Source: Limanda limanda (taxonomy: Eukaryota > Chordata > Actinopteri > Pleuronectiformes > Pleuronectidae). From it: 64,000 nucleotides of DNA. The stretch spans positions 62,001 to 126,000 of the forward strand of contig NW_026870600.1 in assembly GCF_963576545.1 (NCBI RefSeq). The letters run 5' to 3'. Under the pieces are notes generated by a model that had not been told where the DNA came from, did no database searches, and was given only the letters and a program-made list of their open reading frames with translations. Shown here one piece after another: positions 35,613 through 48,883 of this stretch (position 1 is its first letter; each line of letters starts with the position of its first letter). The position numbers and the translations under genes are program-made.

Positions 35613-38600
35613 GACATTCTTGAATAACTTTTTTTGTGAAGGTCGGAGAGACTTGCAAGTAGGCTCTACCCCCACTAAATGGGGTAGCGCGCATCGAACG
35701 GTACCATCCTTGAGCTTCTCCGACTTTCGGAAGGGTTAGGGTTAGGGTTAGGGATGAAAGCACATAGGAGAAAGAGATATTCTTGAATAACTTTTTTTGT
35801 GAAGGTCGGAGAGACTTGGAAAGTGGTTGCATCTGGACTAATTTGGGTCCTGCGGATCGATTGGTACCATCCCCGAGCTTGTACGACCTTCGGAAGAGGT
35901 CGACCGACGAAATTCCCCCAAATCTGAGGAGATATTCTTGAATAACTTTTTTTGTGAAGGTCGGAGAGACTTGCAAGTAGGCTCTACCCCCACTAAATGG
36001 GGTAGCGCGCATCGATCGGTACCATCCTTGAGCTTCTCCGACTTTCGGAAGGGTTAGGGTTAGGGTTAGGGATGAAAGCACATAGGAGAAAGAGATATTC
36101 TTGAATAACTTTTTTTGTGAAGGTCGGAGAGACTTGCAAGTAGGCTCTACCCCCACTAAATGGGGTAGCGCGCATCGATCAGTACCATCCTTGAGCTTCT
36201 CCGACTTTCGGAAGGGTTAGGGTTAGGGTTAGGGATGAAAGCACATAGGAGAAAGAGATATTCTTGAATAACTTTTTTTGTGAAGGTCGGAGAGACTTGA
36301 AAAGTGGTTGCATCTGGACTAATTTGGGTCCTGCGGATCGATTGGTACCATCCCCGAGCTTGTACGACCTTCGGAAGAGGTCGACCGACGAAATTCCCCC
36401 AAATCTGAGGAGATATTCTTGAATAACTTTTTTTGTGAAGGTCGGAGAGACTTGCAAGTAGGCTCTACCCCCACTAAATGGGGTTGCGCGCATCGATCAG
36501 TACCATCCTTGAGCTTCTCCGACTTTCGGAAGGGTTAGGGTTAGGGTTAGGGATGAAAGCACATAGGAGAAAGAGATATTCTTGAATAACTTTTTTTGTG
36601 AAGGTCGGAGAGACTTGCAAGTAGGCTCTACCCCCACTAAATGGGGTAGCGCGCATCGATCGGTACCATCCTTGAGCTTCTCCGACTTTCGGAAGGGTTA
36701 GGGTTAGGGTTAGGGATGAAAGCACATAGGAGAAAGAGATATTCTTGAATAACTTTTTTTGTGAAGGTCGGAGAGACTTGAAAAGTGGTTGCATCTGGAC
36801 TAATTTGGGTCCTGCGGATCGATTGGTACCATCCCCGAGCTTGTACGACCTTCGGAAGAGGTCGACCGACGAAATTCCCCCAAATCTGAGGAGATATTCT
36901 TGAATAACTTTTTTTTTGAAGGTCGGAGAGACTTGCAAGTAGGCTCTACCCCCACTAAATGGGGTTGCGCGCATCGATCGGTACCATCCTTGAGCTTCTC
37001 CGACTTTCGGAAGGGTTAGGGTTAGGGTTAGGGATGAAAGCACATAGGAGAAAGAGATATTCTTGAATAACTTTTTTTGTGAAGGTCGGAGAGACTTGCA
37101 AGTAGGCTCTACTCCCACTAAATGGGGTAGCGCGCATCGATCGGTACCATCCTTGAGCTTCTCCGACTTTCGGAAGGGTTAGGGTTAGGGTTAGGGATGA
37201 AAGCACATAGGAGAAAGAGATATTCTTGAATAACTTTTTTTGTGAAGGTCGGAGAGACTTGCAAGTAGGCTCTACCCCCACTAAATGGGGTAGCGCGCAT
37301 CGATCGGTACCATCCTTGAGCTTCTCCGACTTTCGGAAGGGTTAGGGTTAGGGTTAGGGATGAAAGCACATAGGAGAAAGAGATATTCTTGAATAACTTT
37401 TTTTGTGAAGGTCGGAGAGACTTGCAAGTAGGCTCTACCCCCACTAAATGGGGTAGCGCACATCGATCGGTACCATCCTTGAGCTTCTCCGACTTTCGGA
37501 AGGGTTAGGGTTAGGGTTAGGGATGAAAGCACATAGGAGAAAGAGATATTCTTGAATAACTTTTTTTGTGAAGGTCGGAGAGACTTGGAAAGTGGTTGCA
37601 TCTGGACTAATTTGGGTCCTGCGGATCGATTGGTACCATGCCCGAGCTTGTACGACCTTCGGAAGAGGTCGACCGACGAAATTCCCCCAAATCTGAGGAG
37701 ATATTCTTGAATAACTTTTTTTGTGAAGGTCGGAGAGACTTGCAAGTAGGCTCTACTCCCACTAAATGGGGTAGCGCGCATCGATCGGTACCATCCTTGA
37801 GCTTCTCCGACTTTCGGAAGGGTTAGGGTTAGGGTTAGGGATGAAAGCACATAGGAGAAAGAGATATTCTTGAATAACTTTTTTTGTAAAGGTCGGAGAG
37901 ACTTGGAAAGTGGTTGCATCTGGACTAATTTGGGTCCTGCAGATCGATTGGTACCATCCCCGAGCTTGTACGACCTTCGGAAGAGGTCGACCGACGAAAT
38001 TCCCCCAAATCTGAGGAGATATTCTTGAATAACTTTTTTTGTGAAGGTCGGAGAGACTTGCAAGTAGGCTCTACCCCCACTAAATGGGGTTGCGCGCATC
38101 GATCGGTACCATCCTTGAGCTTCTCCGACTTTCGGAAGGGTTAGGGTTAGGGTTAGGGATGAAAGCACATAGGAGAAAGAGATATTCTTGAATAACTTTT
38201 TTTGTGAAGGTCGGAGAGACTTGCAAGTAGGCTCTACCCCCACTAAATGGGGTAGCGCGCATCGATCGGTACCATCCTTGAGCTTCTCCGACTTTCGGAA
38301 GGGTTAGGGTTAGGGTTAGGGATGAAAGCACATAGGAGAAAGAGATATTCTTGAATAACTTTTTTTGTGAAGGTCGGAGAGACTTGGAAAGTGGTTGCAT
38401 CTGGACTAATTTGGGTCCTGCGGATCGATTGGTACCATCCCCGAGCTTGTACAACCTTCGGAAGAGGTCGACCGACGAAATTCCCCCAAATCTGAGGAGA
38501 TATTCTTGAATAACTTTTTTTGTGAAGGTCGGAGAGACTTGCAAGTAGGCTCTACCCCCACTAAATGGGGTTGCGCGCATCGATCGGTACCATCCTTGAG

Positions 38601-40096
38601 CTTCTCCGACTTTCGGAAGGGTTAGGGTTAGGGTTAGGGATGAAAGCACATAGGAGAAAGAGATATTCTTGAATAACTTTTTTTGTGAAGGTCGGAGAGA
38701 CTTGCAAGTAGGCTCTACCCCCACTAAATGGGGTAGCGCGCATCGATCGGTACCATCCTTGAGCTTCTCCGACTTTCGGAAGGGTTAGGGTTAGGGTTAG
38801 GGATGAAAGCACATAGGAGAAAGAGATATTCTTGAATAACTTTTTTTGTGAAGGTCGGAGAGACTTGGAAAGTGGTTGCATCTGGACTAATTTGGGTCCT
38901 GCGGATCGATTGGTACCATCCCCGAGCTTGTACGACCTTCGGAAGAGGTCGACCGACGAAATTCCCCCAAATCTGAGGAGATATTCTTGAATAACTTTTT
39001 TTGTGAAGGTCGGAGAGACTTGCAAGTAGGCTCTACCCCCACTAAATGGGGTAGCGCGCATCGATCGGTACCATCCTTGAGCTTCTCCGACTTTCGGAAG
39101 GGTTAGGGTTAGGGTTAGGGATGAAAGCACATAGGAGAAAGAGATATTCTTGAATAACTTTTTTTTTAAAGGTCGGAGAGACTTGGAAAGTGGTTGCATC
39201 TGGACTAATTTGGGTCCTGCGGATCGATTGGTACCATCCCCGAGCTTGTACGACCTTCGGAAGAGGTCGACCGACGAAATTCCCCCAAATCTGAGGAGAT
39301 ATTCTTGAATAACTTTTTTTGTGAAGGTCGGAGAGACTTGCAAGTAGGCTCTACCCCCACTAAATGGGGTTGCGCGCATCGATCGGTACCATCCTTGAGC
39401 TTCTCCGACTTTCGGAAGGGTTAGGGTTAGGGTTAGGGATGAAAGCACATAGGAGAAAGAGATATTCTTGAATAACTTTTTTTGTGAAGGTCGGAGAGAC
39501 TTGCAAGTAGGCTCTACCCCCACTAAATGGGGTAGCGCGCATCGATCGGTACCATCATTGAGCTTCTCCGACTTTCGGAAGGGTTAGGGTTAGGGTTAGG
39601 GATGAAAGCACATAGGAGAAAGAGATATTCTTGAATAACTTTTTTTGTGAAGGTCGGAGAGACTTGGAAAGTGGTTGCATCTGGACTAATTTGGGTCCTG
39701 CGGATCGATTGGTACCATCCCCGAGCTTGTACGACCTTCGGAAGAGGTCGACCGACGAAATTCCCCCAAATCTGAGGAGATATTCTTGAATAACTTTTTT
39801 TGTGAAGGTCGGAGAGACTTGCAAGTAGGCTCTACCCCCACTAAATGGGGTTGCGCGCATCGATCGGTACCATCCTTGAGCTTCTCCGACTTTCGGAAGG
39901 GTTAGGGTTAGGGTTAGGGATGAAAGCACATAGGAGAAAGAGATATTCTTGAATAACTTTTTTTGTGAAGGTCGGAGAGACTTGAAAAGTGGTTGCATCT
40001 GGACTAATTTGGGTCCTGCGGATCGATTGGTACCATCCCCGAGCTTGTACGACCTTCGGAAGAGGTCGACCGACGAAATTCCCCCAAATCTGAGGA

Positions 40097-40253
40097 GATA
40101 TTCTTGAATAACTTTTTTTGTGAAGGTCGGAGAGACTTGCAAGTAGGCTCTACCCCCACTAAATGGGGTTGCGCACATCGATCGGTACCATCCTTGAGCT
40201 TCTCCGACTTTCGGAAGGGTTAGGGTTAGGGATGAAAGCACATAGGAGAAAGA
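40097..40253 (+). repeat. 157-bp A unit, domain III copy 1
   Basis: An A after a B with GCGCAC (CpG-to-CpA) and two TTAGGG hexamers. The following A has GTTGGAG near 40285. It is duplicated at 46011. Confidence 0.9.
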
Positions 40254-40897
40254 GATATTCTTGAATAACTTTTTTTGTGAAGGTTGGAGAGACTTGCAAG
40301 TAGGCTCTACCCCCACTAAATGGGGTAGCGCGCATCGATCGGTACCATCCTTGAGCTTCTCCGACTTTCGGAAGGGTTAGGGTTAGGGTTAGGGATGAAA
40401 GCACATAGGAGAAAGAGATATTCTTGAATAACTTTTTTTGTGAAGGTCGGAGAGACTTGAAAAGTGGTTGCATCTGGACTAATTTGGGTCCTGCGGATCG
40501 ATTGGTACCATCCCCGAGCTTGTACGACCTTCGGAAGAGGTCGACCGACGAAATTCCCCCAAATCTGAGGAGATATTCTTGAATAACTTTTTTTGTGAAG
40601 GTCGGAGAGACTTGCAAGTAGGCTCTATCCCCACTAAATGGGGTTGCGCGCATCGATCGGTACCATCCTTGAGCTTCTCCGACTTTCGGAAGGGTTAGGG
40701 TTAGGGTTAGGGATGAAAGCACATAGGAGAAAGAGATATTCTTGAATAACTTTTTTTGTGAAGGTCGGAGAGACTTGCAAGTAGGCTCTACTCCCACTAA
40801 ATGGGGTAGCGCGCATCGATCGGTACCATCCTTGAGCTTCTCCGACTTTCGGAAGGGTTAGGGTTAGGGTTAGGGATGAAAGCACATAGGAGAAAGA

Positions 40898-42177
40898 GAT
40901 ATTCTTGAATAACTTTTTTTGTGAAGGTCGGAGAGACTTGCAAGTAGGCTCTACCCCCACTAAATGGGGTAGCGCGCATCGATCGGTACCATCCATGAGC
41001 TTCTCCGACTTTCGGAAGGGTTAGGGTTAGGGTTAGGGATGAAAGCACATAGGAGAAAGAGATATTCTTGAATAACTTTTTTTGTGAAGGTCGGAGAGAC
41101 TTGCAAGTAGGCTCTACCCCCACTAAATGGGGTAGCGCGCATCGATCGGTACCATCCTTGAGCTTCTCCGACTTTCGGAAGGGTTAGGGTTAGGGTTAGG
41201 GATGAAAGCACATAGGAGAAAGAGATATTCTTGAATAACTTTTTTTGTGAAGGTCGGAGAGACTTGAAAAGTGGTTGCATCTGGACTAATTTGGGTCCTG
41301 CGGATCGATTGGTACCATCCCCGAGCTTGTACGACCTTCGGAAGAGGTCGACCGACGAAATTCCCCCAAATCTGAGGAGATATTCTTGAATAACTTTTTT
41401 TGTGAAAGTCGGAGAGACTTGCAAGTAGGCTCTACCCCCACTAAATGGGGTTGCGCGCATCGATCGGTACCATCCTTGAGCTTCTCCGACTTTCGGAAGG
41501 GTTAGGGTTAGGGTTAGGGATGAAAGCACATAGGAGAAAGAGATATTCTTGAATAACTTTTTTTGTGAAGGTCGGAGAGACTTGCAAGTAGGCTCTACCC
41601 CCACTAAATGGGGTAGCGCGCATCGATCGGTACCATCCTTGAGCTTCTCCGACTTTCGGAAGGGTTAGGGTTAGGGTTAGGGATGAAAGCACATAGGAGA
41701 AAGAGATATTCTTGAATAACTTTTTTTGTGAAGGTCGGAGAGACTTGGAAAGTGGTTGCATCTGGACTAATTTGGGTCCTGCGGATCGATTGGTACCATG
41801 CCCGAGCTTGTACGACCTTCGGAAGAGGTCGACCGACGAAATTCCCCCAAATCTGAGGAGATATTCTTGAATAACTTTTTTTGTGAAGGTCGGAGAGACT
41901 TGCAAGTAGGCTCTACCCCCACTAAATGGGGTAGCGCGCATCGATCGGTACCATCCTTGAGCTTCTCCGACTTTCGGAAGGGTTAGGGTTAGGGTTAGGG
42001 ATGAAAGCACATAGGAGAAAGAGATATTCTTGAATAACTTTTTTTTTAAAGGTCGGAGAGACTTGGAAAGTGGTTGCATCTGGACTAATTTGGGTCCTGC
42101 GGATCGATTGGTACCATCCCCGAGCTTGTACGACCTTCGGAAGAGGTCGACCGACGAAATTCCCCCAAATCTGAGGA
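40898..42177 (+). repeat. 1.28-kb block, copy 1 of 3
   Basis: Carries CCATCCATGAG (about 40991), GTGAAAGTC (about 41406), a CATGCCC B (ATG at 41798) and a nine-T TTTAAAGG B (about 42043). The same set recurs at +2,235 (43133-44412) and +5,914 (46812-48091). Confidence 0.85.
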
Positions 42178-42495
42178 GATATTCTTGAATAACTTTTTTT
42201 GTGAAGGTCGGAGAGACTTGCAAGTAGGCTCTACCCCCACTAAATGGGGTAGCGCGCATCGATCGGTACCATCCTTGAGCTTCTCCGACTTTCGGAAGGG
42301 TTAGGGTTAGGGTTAGGGATGAAAGCACATAGGAGAAAGAGATATTCTTGAATAACTTTTTTTGTGAAGGTCGGAGAGACTTGAAAAGTGGTTGCATCTG
42401 GACTAATTTGGGTCCTGCGGATCGATTGGTACCATCCCCGAGCTTGTACGACCTTCGGAAGAGGTCGACCGACGAAATTCCCCCAAATCTGAGGA

Positions 42496-42651
42496 GATAT
42501 TCTTGAATAACTTTTTTTGTGAAGGTCGGAGAGACTTGCAAGTAGGCTCTACCCCCACTAAATGGGGTTGCGCGCATCGATCGGTACCATCCTTGAGCTT
42601 TCCGACTTTCGGAAGGGTTAGGGTTAGGGATGAAAGCACATAGGAGAAAGA
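42496..42651 (+). repeat. 156-bp A unit with 1-bp core deletion, copy 1
   Basis: The core reads GAGCTTTCCGAC instead of GAGCTTCTCCGAC (one C lost near 42600), and the telomere block has two hexamers. The identical double change at 48410 shows descent from one event. Confidence 0.92.
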
Positions 42652-43132
42652 GATATTCTTGAATAACTTTTTTTGTGAAGGTCGGAGAGACTTGCAAGTA
42701 GGCTCTACCCCCACTAAATGGGGTAGCGCACATCGATCGGTACCATCCTTGAGCTTCTCCGACTTTCGGAAGGGTTAGGGTTAGGGTTAGGGATGAAAGC
42801 ACATAGGAGAAAGAGATATTCTTGAATAACTTTTTTTGTGAAGGTCGGAGAGACTTGAAAAGTGGTTGCATCTGGACTAATTTGGGTCCTGCGGATCGAT
42901 TGGTACCATCCCCGAGCTTGTACGACCTTCGAAAGAGGTCGACCGACGAAATTCCCCCAAATCTGAGGAGATATTCTTGAATAACTTTTTTTGTGAAGGT
43001 CGGAGAGACTTGCAAGTAGGCTCTACCCCCACTAAATGGGGTTGCGCGCATCGATCGGTACCATCCTTGAGCTTCTCCGACTTTCGGAAGGGTTAGGGTT
43101 AGGGTTAGGGATGAAAGCACATAGGAGAAAGA

Positions 43133-44412
43133 GATATTCTTGAATAACTTTTTTTGTGAAGGTCGGAGAGACTTGCAAGTAGGCTCTACCCCCACTAAAT
43201 GGGGTAGCGCGCATCGATCGGTACCATCCATGAGCTTCTCCGACTTTCGGAAGGGTTAGGGTTAGGGTTAGGGATGAAAGCACATAGGAGAAAGAGATAT
43301 TCTTGAATAACTTTTTTTGTGAAGGTCGGAGAGACTTGCAAGTAGGCTCTACCCCCACTAAATGGGGTAGCGCGCATCGATCGGTACCATCCTTGAGCTT
43401 CTCCGACTTTCGGAAGGGTTAGGGTTAGGGTTAGGGATGAAAGCACATAGGAGAAAGAGATATTCTTGAATAACTTTTTTTGTGAAGGTCGGAGAGACTT
43501 GAAAAGTGGTTGCATCTGGACTAATTTGGGTCCTGCGGATCGATTGGTACCATCCCCGAGCTTGTACGACCTTCGGAAGAGGTCGACCGACGAAATTCCC
43601 CCAAATCTGAGGAGATATTCTTGAATAACTTTTTTTGTGAAAGTCGGAGAGACTTGCAAGTAGGCTCTACCCCCACTAAATGGGGTTGCGCGCATCGATC
43701 GGTACCATCCTTGAGCTTCTCCGACTTTCGGAAGGGTTAGGGTTAGGGTTAGGGATGAAAGCACATAGGAGAAAGAGATATTCTTGAATAACTTTTTTTG
43801 TGAAGGTCGGAGAGACTTGCAAGTAGGCTCTACCCCCACTAAATGGGGTAGCGCGCATCGATCGGTACCATCCTTGAGCTTCTCCGACTTTCGGAAGGGT
43901 TAGGGTTAGGGTTAGGGATGAAAGCACATAGGAGAAAGAGATATTCTTGAATAACTTTTTTTGTGAAGGTCGGAGAGACTTGGAAAGTGGTTGCATCTGG
44001 ACTAATTTGGGTCCTGCGGATCGATTGGTACCATGCCCGAGCTTGTACGACCTTCGGAAGAGGTCGACCGACGAAATTCCCCCAAATCTGAGGAGATATT
44101 CTTGAATAACTTTTTTTGTGAAGGTCGGAGAGACTTGCAAGTAGGCTCTACCCCCACTAAATGGGGTAGCGCGCATCGATCGGTACCATCCTTGAGCTTC
44201 TCCGACTTTCGGAAGGGTTAGGGTTAGGGTTAGGGATGAAAGCACATAGGAGAAAGAGATATTCTTGAATAACTTTTTTTTTAAAGGTCGGAGAGACTTG
44301 GAAAGTGGTTGCATCTGGACTAATTTGGGTCCTGCGGATCGATTGGTACCATCCCCGAGCTTGTACGACCTTCGGAAGAGGTCGACCGACGAAATTCCCC
44401 CAAATCTGAGGA
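43133..44412 (+). repeat. 1.28-kb block, copy 2 of 3
   Basis: Same four markers as copy 1, offset 2,235 bp. This nested duplication lies within the first 5.9-kb copy. Confidence 0.85.
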
Positions 44413-46010
44413 GATATTCTTGAATAACTTTTTTTGTGAAGGTCGGAGAGACTTGCAAGTAGGCTCTACCCCCACTAAATGGGGTTGCGCGCATCGATCG
44501 GTACCATCCTTGAGCTTCTCCGACTTTCGGAAGGGTTAGGGTTAGGGTTAGGGATGAAAGCACATAGGAGAAAGAGATATTCTTGAATAACTTTTTTTGT
44601 GAAGGTCGGAGAGACTTGCAAGTAGGCTCTACCCCCACTAAATGGGGTAGCGCGCATCGATCGGTACCATCCTTGAGCTTCTCCGACTTTCGGAAGGGTT
44701 AGGGTTAGGGTTAGGGATGAAAGCACATAGGAGAAAGAGATATTCTTGAATAACTTTTTTTGTGAAGGTCGGAGAGACTTGGAAAGTGGTTGCATCTGGA
44801 CTAATTTGGGTCCTGCGGATCGATTGGTACCATCCCCGAGCTTGTACGACCTTCGGAAGAGGTCGACCGACGAAATTCCCCCAAATCTGAGGAGATATTC
44901 TTGAATAACTTTTTTTGTGAAGGTCGGAGAGACTTGCAAGTAGGCTCTACCCCCACTAAATGGGGTAGCGCGCATCGATCGGTACCATCCTTGAGCTTCT
45001 CCGACTTTCGGAAGGGTTAGGGTTAGGGTTAGGGATGAAAGCACATAGGAGAAAGAGATATTCTTGAATAACTTTTTTTTTAAAGGTCGGAGAGACTTGG
45101 AAAGTGGTTGCATCTGGACTAATTTGGGTCCTGCGGATCGATTGGTACCATCCCCGAGCTTGTACGACCTTCGGAAGAGGTCGACCGACGAAATTCCCCC
45201 AAATCTGAGGAGATATTCTTGAATAACTTTTTTTGTGAAGGTCGGAGAGACTTGCAAGTAGGCTCTACCCCCACTAAATGGGGTTGCGCGCATCGATCGG
45301 TACCATCCTTGAGCTTCTCCGACTTTCGGAAGGGTTAGGGTTAGGGTTAGGGATGAAAGCACATAGGAGAAAGAGATATTCTTGAATAACTTTTTTTGTG
45401 AAGGTCGGAGAGACTTGCAAGTAGGCTCTACCCCCACTAAATGGGGTAGCGCGCATCGATCGGTACCATCATTGAGCTTCTCCGACTTTCGGAAGGGTTA
45501 GGGTTAGGGTTAGGGATGAAAGCACATAGGAGAAAGAGATATTCTTGAATAACTTTTTTTGTGAAGGTCGGAGAGACTTGGAAAGTGGTTGCATCTGGAC
45601 TAATTTGGGTCCTGCGGATCGATTGGTACCATCCCCGAGCTTGTACGACCTTCGGAAGAGGTCGACCGACGAAATTCCCCCAAATCTGAGGAGATATTCT
45701 TGAATAACTTTTTTTGTGAAGGTCGGAGAGACTTGCAAGTAGGCTCTACCCCCACTAAATGGGGTTGCGCGCATCGATCGGTACCATCCTTGAGCTTCTC
45801 CGACTTTCGGAAGGGTTAGGGTTAGGGTTAGGGATGAAAGCACATAGGAGAAAGAGATATTCTTGAATAACTTTTTTTGTGAAGGTCGGAGAGACTTGAA
45901 AAGTGGTTGCATCTGGACTAATTTGGGTCCTGCGGATCGATTGGTACCATCCCCGAGCTTGTACGACCTTCGGAAGAGGTCGACCGACGAAATTCCCCCA
46001 AATCTGAGGA

Positions 46011-46167
46011 GATATTCTTGAATAACTTTTTTTGTGAAGGTCGGAGAGACTTGCAAGTAGGCTCTACCCCCACTAAATGGGGTTGCGCACATCGATCGGT
46101 ACCATCCTTGAGCTTCTCCGACTTTCGGAAGGGTTAGGGTTAGGGATGAAAGCACATAGGAGAAAAA
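46011..46167 (+). repeat. 157-bp A unit, domain III copy 2
   Basis: Counterpart of 40097-40253 at offset 5,914. A private G-to-A gives GAGAAAAAGATAT near 46166, a difference that arose after the duplication. Confidence 0.9.
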
Positions 46168-46811
46168 GATATTCTTGAATAACTTTTTTTGTGAAGGTTG
46201 GAGAGACTTGCAAGTAGGCTCTACCCCCACTAAATGGGGTAGCGCGCATCGATCGGTACCATCCTTGAGCTTCTCCGACTTTCGGAAGGGTTAGGGTTAG
46301 GGTTAGGGATGAAAGCACATAGGAGAAAGAGATATTCTTGAATAACTTTTTTTGTGAAGGTCGGAGAGACTTGAAAAGTGGTTGCATCTGGACTAATTTG
46401 GGTCCTGCGGATCGATTGGTACCATCCCCGAGCTTGTACGACCTTCGGAAGAGGTCGACCGACGAAATTCCCCCAAATCTGAGGAGATATTCTTGAATAA
46501 CTTTTTTTGTGAAGGTCGGAGAGACTTGCAAGTAGGCTCTATCCCCACTAAATGGGGTTGCGCGCATCGATCGGTACCATCCTTGAGCTTCTCCGACTTT
46601 CGGAAGGGTTAGGGTTAGGGTTAGGGATGAAAGCACATAGGAGAAAGAGATATTCTTGAATAACTTTTTTTGTGAAGGTCGGAGAGACTTGCAAGTAGGC
46701 TCTACTCCCACTAAATGGGGTAGCGCGCATCGATCGGTACCATCCTTGAGCTTCTCCGACTTTCGGAAGGGTTAGGGTTAGGGTTAGGGATGAAAGCACA
46801 TAGGAGAAAGA

Positions 46812-48091
46812 GATATTCTTGAATAACTTTTTTTGTGAAGGTCGGAGAGACTTGCAAGTAGGCTCTACCCCCACTAAATGGGGTAGCGCGCATCGATCGG
46901 TACCATCCATGAGCTTCTCCGACTTTCGGAAGGGTTAGGGTTAGGGTTAGGGATGAAAGCACATAGGAGAAAGAGATATTCTTGAATAACTTTTTTTGTG
47001 AAGGTCGGAGAGACTTGCAAGTAGGCTCTACCCCCACTAAATGGGGTAGCGCGCATCGATCGGTACCATCCTTGAGCTTCTCCGACTTTCGGAAGGGTTA
47101 GGGTTAGGGTTAGGGATGAAAGCACATAGGAGAAAGAGATATTCTTGAATAACTTTTTTTGTGAAGGTCGGAGAGACTTGAAAAGTGGTTGCATCTGGAC
47201 TAATTTGGGTCCTGCGGATCGATTGGTACCATCCCCGAGCTTGTACGACCTTCGGAAGAGGTCGACCGACGAAATTCCCCCAAATCTGAGGAGATATTCT
47301 TGAATAACTTTTTTTGTGAAAGTCGGAGAGACTTGCAAGTAGGCTCTACCCCCACTAAATGGGGTTGCGCGCATCGATCGGTACCATCCTTGAGCTTCTC
47401 CGACTTTCGGAAGGGTTAGGGTTAGGGTTAGGGATGAAAGCACATAGGAGAAAGAGATATTCTTGAATAACTTTTTTTGTGAAGGTCGGAGAGACTTGCA
47501 AGTAGGCTCTACCCCCACTAAATGGGGTAGCGCGCATCGATCGGTACCATCCTTGAGCTTCTCCGACTTTCGGAAGGGTTAGGGTTAGGGTTAGGGATGA
47601 AAGCACATAGGAGAAAGAGATATTCTTGAATAACTTTTTTTGTGAAGGTCGGAGAGACTTGGAAAGTGGTTGCATCTGGACTAATTTGGGTCCTGCGGAT
47701 CGATTGGTACCATGCCCGAGCTTGTACGACCTTCGGAAGAGGTCGACCGACGAAATTCCCCCAAATCTGAGGAGATATTCTTGAATAACTTTTTTTGTGA
47801 AGGTCGGAGAGACTTGCAAGTAGGCTCTACCCCCACTAAATGGGGTAGCGCGCATCGATCGGTACCATCCTTGAGCTTCTCCGACTTTCGGAAGGGTTAG
47901 GGTTAGGGTTAGGGATGAAAGCACATAGGAGAAAGAGATATTCTTGAATAACTTTTTTTTTAAAGGTCGGAGAGACTTGGAAAGTGGTTGCATCTGGACT
48001 AATTTGGGTCCTGCGGATCGATTGGTACCATCCCCGAGCTTGTACGACCTTCGGAAGAGGTCGACCGACGAAATTCCCCCAAATCTGAGGA
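46812..48091 (+). repeat. 1.28-kb block, copy 3 of 3
   Basis: Same markers, offset 5,914 from copy 1. The second 5.9-kb copy ends before its own equivalent of the 43133-44412 block. Confidence 0.85.
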
Positions 48092-48409
48092 GATATTCTT
48101 GAATAACTTTTTTTGTGAAGGTCGGAGAGACTTGCAAGTAGGCTCTACCCCCACTAAATGGGGTAGCGCGCATCGATCGGTACCATCCTTGAGCTTCTCC
48201 GACTTTCGGAAGGGTTAGGGTTAGGGTTAGGGATGAAAGCACATAGGAGAAAGAGATATTCTTGAATAACTTTTTTTGTGAAGGTCGGAGAGACTTGAAA
48301 AGTGGTTGCATCTGGACTAATTTGGGTCCTGCGGATCGATTGGTACCATCCCCGAGCTTGTACGACCTTCGGAAGAGGTCGACCGACGAAATTCCCCCAA
48401 ATCTGAGGA

Positions 48410-48565
48410 GATATTCTTGAATAACTTTTTTTGTGAAGGTCGGAGAGACTTGCAAGTAGGCTCTACCCCCACTAAATGGGGTTGCGCGCATCGATCGGTA
48501 CCATCCTTGAGCTTTCCGACTTTCGGAAGGGTTAGGGTTAGGGATGAAAGCACATAGGAGAAAGA
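48410..48565 (+). repeat. 156-bp A unit with 1-bp core deletion, copy 2
   Basis: Same 1-bp deletion and two-hexamer tail as 42496-42651, offset exactly 5,914 bp. Only these two units in the window have a length change inside the core. Confidence 0.92.
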
Positions 48566-48883
48566 GATATTCTTGAATAACTTTTTTTGTGAAGGTCGGA
48601 GAGACTTGCAAGTAGGCTCTACCCCCACTAAATGGGGTAGCGCACATCGATCGGTACCATCCTTGAGCTTCTCCGACTTTCGGAAGGGTTAGGGTTAGGG
48701 TTAGGGATGAAAGCACATAGGAGAAAGAGATATTCTTGAATAACTTTTTTTGTGAAGGTCGGAGAGACTTGAAAAGTGGTTGCATCTGGACTAATTTGGG
48801 TCCTGCGGATCGATTGGTACCATCCCCGAGCTTGTACGACCTTCGAAAGAGGTCGACCGACGAAATTCCCCCAAATCTGAGGA

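Larger units (their letters stand above)
33856..38498 (+). repeat. Domain II: irregular, more diverged A/B region
   Basis: 20 A (two of 157 bp) and 9 B. There are more private single-base changes per unit than in domain I, for example GTACTATCC near 33949, AGCACGC near 34569, ATCTCGAC near 34879, GAGACATTC near 35616 and ATCGAACGG near 35699. Most A units after a B are the GGGGTAGCG subtype, unlike domain I. No clear higher-order period is seen. Confidence 0.75.
38499..48883 (+). repeat. Domain III: 5,914-bp tandem segmental duplication
   Basis: 42 A and 23 B. Copy 1 begins at 38499 and copy 2 at 44413. Shared private markers at offset 5,914 are CCATCATTG (39555/45469), GTTGGAG (40285/46199), CTATCCCC (about 40627/46541), GTGAAAGTC (about 41406/47320), the 156-bp A (42496/48410) and TTCGAAAG (42932/48846). 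Copy 2 is shorter: it loses the match after about 48883, where an A-rich run begins. Confidence 0.88.
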
